A DNA stretch of 64,000 nucleotides, from the NCBI GenBank assembly GCA_041660925.1, contig JBAZVI010000001.1, positions 62,001 to 126,000 on the forward strand, read 5' to 3'. Of this stretch, positions 25,387 through 31,865 are shown piece by piece; the stretch's first letter is position 1; every line of letters starts with the position of its first letter. Under the pieces are notes generated by a model. The model was given only the letters and a program-made list of their open reading frames with translations. It ran no database searches and had not been told where the DNA came from. The position numbers were made by a program, and so were the translations under genes. The stretch comes from Elusimicrobiota bacterium. Its GTDB lineage: Bacteria; Elusimicrobiota; Elusimicrobia; UBA1565.

Positions 25387-27060
25387 TCACAGGAGCGCCC
25401 CGGCCGCGAGCAGCCACAACCACCAGGCCTTGGCCCGGCGGTGCACGGACTGGAGGAACCGGCGGGATAGGGACTGGAGGAACCGATAGGGAGCGCTCCC
25501 GCGCAGGATGCTCCACCAGGGGGCGCCGCCGGCGTCGGTCCACAGGACGGGCCCGGCCTCGCCGGGACGGCGGAGATGGATGCCGTGGGCGGCCGCGGCC
25601 GCGGCGATCGCGTCGTAATGGGGGGCCGTCCCGTCGGGTCCGAGGTCCCGCTGGAGCACCGCGTAGACCGCCCGCAGGATGCTGCGGGGCTTCATGAGAA
25701 GGACGGGGAAGACGAGCGAAGCGGCGAGCGCGGCGCCCCGCGCCTCTCCGAGAGAGGCGCTCAGGGCCGCGCGCAGCTTCCAGTTGAAGCCCATCCAGGC
25801 CTGGCCCTTCACGTGCTCGTCGCCGGGGCCGCCGTACCGATAGTCGTTCTCTCCCGTGCGGAGGAAGCCCTGCGGGTCGCCCCGGACGAAGCCGCGGGCG
25901 ATGAGCGGCTGGCCGGAGACGAACGTCGCGAGGGTGTCCCCCCAGCCCTCGCCGAGGGCCGCGCCCCAGTCGCCGAGCAGGCCGCCGGTGGCGTCGTGCG
26001 CGAGGTGGCCGTACTCGTGGTAGATCATCTCCTCGACCGCCGAGCTGCCGTAGCTCTCGCCGGGACGGCCGAAGTACAGCCGGGGGATGGTCCAGCCGAT
26101 GGGGAGGATGAAGAGGAGCAGGCCGATGAAGAGCGGAGTGTACTTCGCGGTCCCTTCCTCCCCGTTGACGGAGATGCGGGCGGAGCGGTCGAGGAACCAG
26201 CTCTTGACGCCGGCGGAGCGAAGGGCGTCGTGCGCCTTCGTCGAGTGAACGTAGGCGGCGAGCTGGGCGCGGGCGTTCTCATCGGAGTCCGTCGGATCGA
26301 AGACGGCGCGCAGGCGCTCGCCCGGCTGCGCCGTCACCTTCACGGAAAGGTCGCGGCCTTCGGCGTCCTTCACCCGGGCATAGCGTCCGCGCAGGCGGAA
26401 GGTCAGCTCGACGGACCCCTTCGCGTCGGCGGGGACCATGAGGACGCCGTCCGCGTCGGTGCGGAGGCTCCGGCCCTTGGACGCGGAGACCTCCAGGTGA
26501 GCCAGCGGCGCGAGGGCGCCGTCGAAGACCCGGCCGGAGTCGGTTTCGGCGGAGAGGGAAAGGATTTTGAGGCCTCGGACGGCGGCCGCGGGGGCCGTCT
26601 CCGCGCTCTGCGCGGAGACCGGCGCGTCGGCGAAGCTCACAGGGAGGTCGGCCGAAGCTTCGAGCGGCGCGGCGACGACGGAAGGCCGCACGGCCGCGCC
26701 GCCCGCCGCGACGACCGGAGCGGGAAGAGCGGGGAGGGCCTGTCCCTCGACGGGGAGCGAGAACGCCTTCTCCCGCGCGCGAGGGCGGATGAGCTCGAGC
26801 GGAGGCAGGACGGAGAGTCCCGGCTGGATGGGAGAGAGCGAAAGGGTCGTGACCGAGCGCGTGCCGAGGCGCCCGGGGACGATGAGGGGCGCGAAGACCG
26901 GAACGACGGTCCCCCGGGCGGCCGCGGATAGAGGAACGACCGCGGTCTGGGCGAAGGCGCCGGGGACGCTCGAGGAGAGGAGCGCCGCGCACAGGAACGA
27001 GGCGAGCGCCCTCTTAAAGGAGACGCTCTTCGCCCGCGTCGGCCGCTGACCCTGACTCAT
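25387..27060 (-). CDS. fungalysin/thermolysin-like exported metalloprotease
   Basis: 557 residues. Signal peptide to about 38 (SSVPGAFAQTAVVPL), low-complexity region, then a carboxypeptidase-regulatory-like beta domain (DTDADGVLMVPADAKG type, about 180-240). The M36-like region has FDPTDSDENARAQLAAYVHSTK, then IYHEYGHLAHDATGG (HExxH at 348-352) and ALGEGWGDTLATFV with the probable third zinc ligand Glu371. A C-terminal hydrophobic segment (WWLWLLAAGALL) could anchor it. The FNPTDxDE-like motif and GEGWGD are characteristic of fungalysin-type gluzincins. The start is ATG 27060, whose GGGGAG Shine-Dalgarno lies inside the hairpin at 27068-27110. Confidence 0.82.
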   Translation of the reverse strand: MSQGQRPTRAKSVSFKRALASFLCAALLSSSVPGAFAQTAVVPLSAAARGTVVPVFAPLIVPGRLGTRSVTTLSLSPIQPGLSVLPPLELIRPRAREKAFSLPVEGQALPALPAPVVAAGGAAVRPSVVAAPLEASADLPVSFADAPVSAQSAETAPAAAVRGLKILSLSAETDSGRVFDGALAPLAHLEVSASKGRSLRTDADGVLMVPADAKGSVELTFRLRGRYARVKDAEGRDLSVKVTAQPGERLRAVFDPTDSDENARAQLAAYVHSTKAHDALRSAGVKSWFLDRSARISVNGEEGTAKYTPLFIGLLLFILPIGWTIPRLYFGRPGESYGSSAVEEMIYHEYGHLAHDATGGLLGDWGAALGEGWGDTLATFVSGQPLIARGFVRGDPQGFLRTGENDYRYGGPGDEHVKGQAWMGFNWKLRAALSASLGEARGAALAASLVFPVLLMKPRSILRAVYAVLQRDLGPDGTAPHYDAIAAAAAAHGIHLRRPGEAGPVLWTDAGGAPWWSILRGSAPYRFLQSLSRRFLQSVHRRAKAWWLWLLAAGALL

Positions 27061-27067
27061 GAGGTTT

Positions 27068-27110
27068 CTCCCCAGGGCCGACAGGCCGAAGCCTGCCGGC
27101 CCCTGGGGAG
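27068..27110 (-). promoter_or_regulatory. UUCG-capped hairpin masking the Shine-Dalgarno of the fungalysin-like gene
   Basis: Read on the minus strand, a stem of about 19 bp (CTCCCCAGGGGCCGGCAGGC / GCCTGTCGGCCCTGGGGAG, one bulge) is closed by a TTCG tetraloop. Its 3' arm ends GGGGAG, 7 nt before ATG 27060. It has no U-tract, so it could be a stability or processing hairpin, or a translational switch that hides the ribosome site. Confidence 0.6.
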
Positions 27111-27122
27111 TGACGTTCCTTA

Positions 27123-27803
27123 TTACTGTCCGGCTTCCTTGCTGGTGATGACGAGGCGGAAGCGGTTGCTCAGCAGGTGCGAGCGGACGTTGTCCTGCAG
27201 GAACCCGTCGAGGATGACGTACGGGAAGGGAGAGGCGATCTCACCCTTGACGTACTTGTTGGCCTTGTCGTCGTGGAACTTCCCGTTGACGCGGCCGTAC
27301 ATGCAGTAGGAGTAGACCACGGCGACCTTGGGGCGCGCGAAGAAGCCCGCGAAGCCCTCGCTGCCGGTCGTCAGCCAGTCCACCATCTCCTGAAGGGCCT
27401 GCTGTCCGAGCTGCTGCTGCTGGGCGGCCTGCTCGTCGGTGAGCTTCGGGCCGTAGTAGTAGAGGCCCTTGCCCATGTCTTCCCTCTGATAGGCGGCGAG
27501 CCAGATGGAGAGCGGCTCTCCGGTGTGCTTGACCACCATCTCGGCGCTGTTGCCCTTCTCCACGATGTTCTTCTCGACCAGGCGGGGTCCGAGATACTCG
27601 GCGACCTTCGCGAGCACTTCCTCGGCCTTCGCCTTGGTCTCGAACGACATGGTGAGAGTCTGCGCGTTCCCGGTGGTCTGCGCCTCGACCGCGGGCTGGT
27701 CCGCGACCGGCGCCGCGTCGAACGTGGGAACTTCGAACGCCTGAACCGACGCCGCGAGCACGGTCGCGAGCGCCGCCGTCAATCCCCAAGACACGATCTT
27801 CAT
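27123..27803 (-). CDS. small exported protein of unknown function, first gene of protease operon
   Basis: 226 residues. Signal peptide (MKIVSWGLTAALATVLAASVQAF), then a soluble domain with LTMSFETKAKAEEVLAKVAEYLGPRLVEK, a Gln-rich helix (QQQQLGQQALQEMVDWL) and KVAVVYSYCMYGRVNGKFHDD. I recognise no family. A strong Shine-Dalgarno (GGAGG) lies 9 nt before ATG 27803. This is the first gene of the minus-strand run that continues to 15350. The hairpin after its stop could let it be expressed at a higher level than the proteases downstream. A chaperone, inhibitor or substrate of the proteases is a possible role, based only on position. Confidence 0.75.
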   Translation of the reverse strand: MKIVSWGLTAALATVLAASVQAFEVPTFDAAPVADQPAVEAQTTGNAQTLTMSFETKAKAEEVLAKVAEYLGPRLVEKNIVEKGNSAEMVVKHTGEPLSIWLAAYQREDMGKGLYYYGPKLTDEQAAQQQQLGQQALQEMVDWLTTGSEGFAGFFARPKVAVVYSYCMYGRVNGKFHDDKANKYVKGEIASPFPYVILDGFLQDNVRSHLLSNRFRLVITSKEAGQ

Positions 27804-27850
27804 TTCTACGTTCCTCCGTTGAGTCCCGTCGCGCCGGAGCGTCTGGCGCT

Positions 27851-27893
27851 TGTCGGACCGCGTCCCGATTCCTCTCGGTCCCGCTGTCCGACA
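27851..27893 (-). promoter_or_regulatory. inverted repeat in leader of minus-strand protease operon
   Basis: TGTCGGAC (27851-27858) and GTCCGACA (27886-27893) are perfect complements separated by 27 nt. They lie in the presumed 5' leader of the operon starting at 27803. A long-range leader hairpin or an operator is possible. The remaining spacer, 27894-28320, is very GC-rich with ATGGCCGCGGTT-type direct repeats (28270-28291). I see no gene in it. Confidence 0.35.
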
Positions 27894-28330
27894 TCATTGA
27901 ACCACGAGGACTCCGGGGCGGTCATGGGTCGTATGGCGGAAACGCGGGAGTCTTTCGCCCTCGCGCCGATGCGCGCCCCGAAGGCTCCGCGACGGAGTCC
28001 GGCCCGCGGCCTCCCGGCCGCCGCGGCGGCGCCGGCGGCCTCCCCCGCGGCCCGGCGCAGAGCCCGAGGGCGGTGTTTCTCCGTCGAGAAGCGCGCTCAC
28101 GCGCGCGCGGCCGCCGCGCGCGGGCGGAGCCGCGGCGCTGATAACCGCGAGGTTATGTATTCGCGCATATGCTCGCGCCCCCGCGGATTACCCACGGACC
28201 TACCGGGGAGGGCCCAGGGTTTCCGGCGACGGACGTTCGCGGAGAGCATAATCCGTTCGCGATGTCCATGACCGCGGTTCATGGCCGCGGTTGATTCGAT
28301 GACGTCGGGACCGCGGGCCCATCAATCGCA

Positions 28331-28397
28331 TGGGCCGGAAAATGCGGCGTGCGCGGAGCGTTAGTCCCAAGACGCGGCCGCCTCGAGCGGGTATGCT
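28331..28397 (+). promoter_or_regulatory. class-T promoter (TGG-34-TCC-27 variant) for CPBP/HExxH operon
   Basis: GCATGGGCCGGAAAATGC (TGG at 28331) stands in place of the TAG block. TTAGTCCCAAG follows (TCC at 28365, 34 bp later), then TATGCT (28392-28397, 27 bp later) and 8 nt to ATG 28406. It matches the PilZ-gene promoter in both spacing and the AGTCCC middle block. Confidence 0.55.
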
Positions 28398-28405
28398 CGG
28401 TGTAC

Positions 28406-29686
28406 ATGAAACGCGCACACGACCTTCCCCGCTCCGTCCTCGCCGCGCTCGTCGCCTCGAGCCTCTTCTTCTCCTCCGCGCCCGAGCTCTTCGCCCAGAC
28501 CGTCGCCGTGCTCGCGCCCCGCGGAGCCGTCGCCGCGCTCGCCGCGCCGGTCGTGCCGCTCTCCGTCCTCGTACCGGGACGCGTCGAACTGCCGCGAACG
28601 CTCTCCCTGGTGACGGGAACTCTGCCGAAGCTCGAGCCCTCCGCGGGACTCGCGCTCGTCGCCGCGGCGCCGGCGACGCTCATCCCGAAGGCCGCCGCAG
28701 CGGCTCTATATAAGGGAAAGGCCCCGGCCGCCGAAGCCGTCGCCGTCGTCGAGACCCCCGCGGCAAAGGCCGCGGTCCTCCCGTCCGCGGCCTCCCCCCT
28801 CGCGCTCGCGCAGAAGGAGTTGGACTCCGACCCGCAGGGCGAGCGCGCGCCGGGGACGCTCTCCCGGCTCTTCGAGCTCGGGAAGACCCGGCGCTCCGCA
28901 GCCGACGACGAGTCCTCGGTCGTCGCGGCCGCGGCGACCCCCTCCCCGTCCGCGCTCGCCGCGCCCGTCTCCGACGCCTCTTCTCAGACGCCCGTCCCGA
29001 CCCCCGCCGAAGGGCGCGCTCCGAGCCTCTCGCGCGCCGTGAAGCTGGGGCTGGTCCTTGCGGGAGTCCAGCTCCTCCTCGAGTACGCCCTGCCCTTCGT
29101 CGCCTCCTGGCTCGGGATCGCGCTGCCCGCCGCGCGCGTGCGCGCCTCCTCGGGCTTCGCGGCCGTCGCGCTCCCCGCCTCCGCCTACGTGACCTACTTC
29201 CTCAAGGGCGCGCTCGTCGCGCCGCTCATCGAGGAGCTCATCTTCCGAGCGGGCCTCATGGAGTTCCTCACCGGGATCTTCGCGAAGCTCGGCCTCGGAA
29301 AGGCCGCTCCCTGGCTCTCCGGAGCGCTGACCTCCGTCGCCTTCGTGGCCCAGCACGCGGGGGTGGTGCACCCCGCCTGGATCGCCGTCTACCTCGCCGG
29401 AGCCCTCCTCTACGCCTTCTCGTACCAGCACGAGGGGCTGGCCTCCTCGCTCGCGATGCACGGCTTCCACAACCTCTTCTATCAGGCGCAGGTGCTGATG
29501 ACCGGGCTCTACGGCCCGGCCGCGGCGGCGACGACGGCGGCGGTGCTGGCCGCCGCGTACGCCCTGGGCTCGCTCAAATCGCTGAAGGACCTTCGTCGAG
29601 AGTGGGGGCGGGCGGTCTCCGACCGCGGGCTCCACCTCCCCTCCTGGCTGTCGCCGCTCAGTCCGGACCCTGAGGAGAAAGCATGA
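28406..29686 (+). CDS. CPBP-family intramembrane metalloprotease with signal peptide and prodomain
   Basis: 426 residues. Signal peptide (to PELFAQTV, about 32), low-complexity prodomain with TGTLPKLEPSAGL (71-83) and GTLSRLFELGKTRRSAADDE (150-169). The membrane domain carries LIEELIFRAG (Glu276, Glu277, Arg281), VAQHAGVVHP and LAMHGFHNLF. It is a clear paralogue of the CPBP gene at 19313-20590, including the prodomain, although on the opposite strand and in a separate operon. It starts at ATG 28406 (TATGCT 8 nt upstream). The following gene starts inside its stop codon. Confidence 0.9.
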   Translation: MKRAHDLPRSVLAALVASSLFFSSAPELFAQTVAVLAPRGAVAALAAPVVPLSVLVPGRVELPRTLSLVTGTLPKLEPSAGLALVAAAPATLIPKAAAAALYKGKAPAAEAVAVVETPAAKAAVLPSAASPLALAQKELDSDPQGERAPGTLSRLFELGKTRRSAADDESSVVAAAATPSPSALAAPVSDASSQTPVPTPAEGRAPSLSRAVKLGLVLAGVQLLLEYALPFVASWLGIALPAARVRASSGFAAVALPASAYVTYFLKGALVAPLIEELIFRAGLMEFLTGIFAKLGLGKAAPWLSGALTSVAFVAQHAGVVHPAWIAVYLAGALLYAFSYQHEGLASSLAMHGFHNLFYQAQVLMTGLYGPAAAATTAAVLAAAYALGSLKSLKDLRREWGRAVSDRGLHLPSWLSPLSPDPEEKA

Positions 29687-30792
29687 ACCGCATCGCCCTC
29701 GCCGTTCTCGCCGTCTCGTTCTGCGTACCGGCGCATGCCGGAAGCCTGCGCTTCGGCACGGGCATGGAGAGCCTGCTCGCCGGAGAGCCGGACGCGCTCC
29801 AAACCGTGAACTTCGACGCCCGAAAGACCGTCAAGACGAAGAAGCCCGCCGCGGTGACGGCCCCCGCCGCCCCGGCGGTCCCCGACGTCCCGAAGCCCGT
29901 CCCCGCGGCCGAGCCCGAGTTCATCATGCCGGCCGAGGACGCCGCCGCCCTCGTCGCCGCGTGGAAGAAGAACTTCGCCGAGCTTCCCGCCACGAAGGAG
30001 CACTCCGAGTTCCTCGAGGCCGGGAAGGTGCCCATCCTCATCGTCTCGCCCAAGGAGCATCAGCTGGGGAAGTCCCCGGCCGCCTTCATCGACGGCACGG
30101 TCTACGTGAACCAGCTGGCGCTCGGGAAGCTCTTCGCCGAGCTCTACGCGCAGGGCGTCACGAAGAAGGACGAGCTCTTCGCCGTCGTCTCCTGGCGCCT
30201 GCTCCCCTTCATCTCGCATGAGGTCCGCCACGGCATGACGAGCGCCGCGCTCGCCGAGGCGGTCGGTCGTCCGCTGCACGCCGCGCTGGCCGAGGGCGAG
30301 ACCCTCAGCTTCGCCGACCAGGCCGTCGTGAAGGCCGCCGCGGTGAAGGCGCATCCCGAGATGTGGAAGCCGGTCCTCAAGAAGCCCGACGCCCTCGAGG
30401 CCCTCGTCGCCAAGGCCGCCGCCGACGGCGTCCCGGGCCTCGAGTCCATGGTGGGCATGTACTACGGCCTCCCCTTCATCCTCCAGTCCGAGCGCAAGGA
30501 CCTCGAGACGCGCTATCGCGAGCAGCTGCCCGGGCTCGAGCGCAAGCTCATGGGCATCCGGAAGTACAAGGAGCTCATCGCCGATCCCGCGACGAAGCCC
30601 GAGGTCGTCGCCGAGCTCCAGATGCGCCTCTCCATGGCGCCGACCGAGGAGGACGCGGCCTCCCACGTGCAGAAGTGCACGGAAGCCGTCGAGTTCTTCT
30701 CCGACAACGGCCTCTACAAGAAGGCGCGCAAGTTCTTCGAGAAGCGCTACGACGAGCTCGCCGACCAGCTGGAAGCCGGCGCCGCGAAATAG
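29683..30792 (+). CDS. exported HExxH protein, putative metallopeptidase
   Basis: 369 residues. Signal peptide (MNRIALAVLAVSFCVPAHAG), Pro/Ala linker, then a helical domain with RLLPFISHEVRHGMTSAAL (HExxH at 179-183) and ALAEGETLSFADQAV, which could supply the third ligand. I cannot assign a peptidase family. The ATG overlaps the stop of the CPBP gene (ATGA), with GAGGAGA as ribosome site, so the two proteins are probably made in fixed ratio and may act together. The C-terminal half is charged and helical, ending EAGAAK. Confidence 0.75.
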   Translation: MNRIALAVLAVSFCVPAHAGSLRFGTGMESLLAGEPDALQTVNFDARKTVKTKKPAAVTAPAAPAVPDVPKPVPAAEPEFIMPAEDAAALVAAWKKNFAELPATKEHSEFLEAGKVPILIVSPKEHQLGKSPAAFIDGTVYVNQLALGKLFAELYAQGVTKKDELFAVVSWRLLPFISHEVRHGMTSAALAEAVGRPLHAALAEGETLSFADQAVVKAAAVKAHPEMWKPVLKKPDALEALVAKAAADGVPGLESMVGMYYGLPFILQSERKDLETRYREQLPGLERKLMGIRKYKELIADPATKPEVVAELQMRLSMAPTEEDAASHVQKCTEAVEFFSDNGLYKKARKFFEKRYDELADQLEAGAAK

Positions 30793-30810
30793 ATCCGGTC
30801 CGAATAACCC

Positions 30811-30845
30811 GGGGCCCCATCCGCAGGGATGGGGCCCCTCCCTTT
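30811..30845 (+). terminator. rho-independent-like terminator
   Basis: A perfect 12-bp stem GGGGCCCCATCC / GGATGGGGCCCC with a 4-base loop (30811-30838), followed by TCCCTTT, 18 nt after the stop of the HExxH gene. The sequence around the stop (AAATAGATCCGGTCCGAAT) reappears almost unchanged at 31489-31509. Confidence 0.75.
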
Positions 30846-30871
30846 CCCCCCGCGGTTTACGGCCCTCGTGC

Positions 30872-30956
30872 TTTTGAGAACACCCCGGATTAGACCGAAA
30901 TCCGGCCCGCAGCGGCCCGGAGGCTTCAGGCGTGCGGCGGCTTCCGCGAGTATCCT
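30872..30956 (+). promoter_or_regulatory. class-T promoter (TAG-34-TTC-26)
   Basis: TTTTGAGAACA (30872-30882), TAGACCGAAATCC (TAG at 30891), GGCTTCAGG (TTC at 30925), TATCCT (30951-30956), with 6 nt to an ATG at 30963. The spacings 15/34/26 are identical to those before 57619 and 63718. Confidence 0.7.
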
Positions 30957-30962
30957 CTCATC

Positions 30963-31016
30963 ATGAGGCCGCCGGGTCCCGCAGACCCGCCGGCGCTCGG
31001 GAGGAGCCGAGGATGA
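30963..31016 (+). CDS. 17-codon leader ORF overlapping the start of the exported-protein gene
   Basis: The ATG sits exactly where the promoter predicts the transcript to begin. It reads MRPPGPADPPALGRSRG and stops at a TGA that overlaps the ATG of the next gene (ATGA at 31013-31016). Its codons contain the GGAGGA ribosome site of that gene. It could couple or gate translation. It is too short to support by coding statistics. Confidence 0.35.
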   Translation: MRPPGPADPPALGRSRG

Positions 31017-31495
31017 AGCGCATGATGATGATGGTCGTGATGGCCCTGGCGGCCGCACCGGCGGCTTTCGCAAAGGGAGAGGAGGCGCCGGACCTGTCGA
31101 CTGCGTTCGGCTCGGCGACCCAACTCGTCGCCGCAGCGGAGAAAGCCGAGAAGGTGGACACACGGATCGAGACGCGCATGCGCGCGATCGGAGAAAGGCA
31201 GCTCGTCGCAGTCGGGGAATGCTACCGCAGCGCGGAGGGAAACTTCCTCGACAAGTTCGCCTTCCAGCTCATCTACAAGCAGAAGGTCGAGCACTACCTC
31301 GTCGAAGTGAAAGACAGCCGCACCTTTCTTGGGGGCGGCACCGTTTCGGAGTCCATCATCGCGGGCAGTCAGAAGGAAAGCTTCGAGGAAATCGTAGAGG
31401 AGAAGGAGACGGAGAACGTCGGCATCCACAGCGAGGCCGCCTGCACCAAGATGCGGGTGCTCTATGTGGAACAGCTGAAGAACGCGGCGAAATAG
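31013..31495 (+). CDS. small exported protein of unknown function
   Basis: 160 residues from ATG 31013. Signal peptide (MKRMMMMVVMALAAAPAAFA), then a small soluble domain with two cysteines (GECYRSA, AACTKMR) and KVEHYLVEVKDSRTFLGGGT. No family is recognised. The mature size and the Cys pair suggest a compact periplasmic protein. The start is set by GGAGGA 8 nt upstream and the ATGA overlap with the 17-codon leader ORF. The promoter belongs to the shared class. The 3' end resembles that of the preceding HExxH gene (CGAAATAGATCC), a local duplication of the terminator region. Confidence 0.75.
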   Translation: MKRMMMMVVMALAAAPAAFAKGEEAPDLSTAFGSATQLVAAAEKAEKVDTRIETRMRAIGERQLVAVGECYRSAEGNFLDKFAFQLIYKQKVEHYLVEVKDSRTFLGGGTVSESIIAGSQKESFEEIVEEKETENVGIHSEAACTKMRVLYVEQLKNAAK

Positions 31496-31524
31496 ATCCC
31501 GGTCCGAATCCGGTGAGACGTACG

Positions 31525-31560
31525 CGAGGCCCCGCCCGCAGGGACGGGGCCTCGTCCTTT
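31525..31560 (+). terminator. rho-independent-like terminator
   Basis: CGAGGCCCCG / CGGGGCCTCG stem (31525-31534 and 31545-31554) with a TCCTTT tail, 30 nt after the stop of the small exported protein. Confidence 0.7.
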
Positions 31561-31571
31561 GCCGGGTGCTC

Positions 31572-31865
31572 CTAGGAGTCCGTCCGCGTAATAGCGTATT
31601 CCCCGGAGGCCCAAGCCTGAGCCGTGCGCAAGGCGCGACGAGCGAGCATAGCCCCGCTATGTGAGCGAGGAGCAACGCGGCGCACGGCCGGGATGGGGCC
31701 TCCCGCTCTTCCTCAGAAGTCATGGGAGGAGCGGGTCGCGCGCTATCGGGCTGCGACGGCGTCGCTCGTCGCTTACATAGCCGCAGCTATGCGCGCTCCT
31801 CGCTCCTTGTCTCGCTCCAATAGCGCGCGACCGGAGAACATGCTATTACTCGGACGGACTCCTAG
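31572..31865. mobile_element. MITE-like element: 35-bp terminal inverted repeats around two long hairpins
   Basis: The left end CTAGGAGTCCGTCCG...GTAATAGC (31572-31606) and the right end (31831-31865) are inverted copies over about 35 bp with a handful of mismatches. Inside are two stem-loops. One is closed by GCCGTGCGC / GCGCACGGC (31621-31688). The other is closed by GGTCGCGCGCTATCGG / CCAATAGCGCGCGACC (31734-31832). Both carry a CATAGC...GCTATG core in a GAGCGA-rich context. No ORF of note is present. The right end supplies the stop codon (31862-31864) of the neighbouring regulator gene. Confidence 0.6.

Noticed and set aside
28100..28320. Short ORFs and palindromes in the GC-rich spacer before the CPBP gene
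   Set aside because: No ribosome sites, no conserved-looking protein, and composition bias alone explains the repeats.
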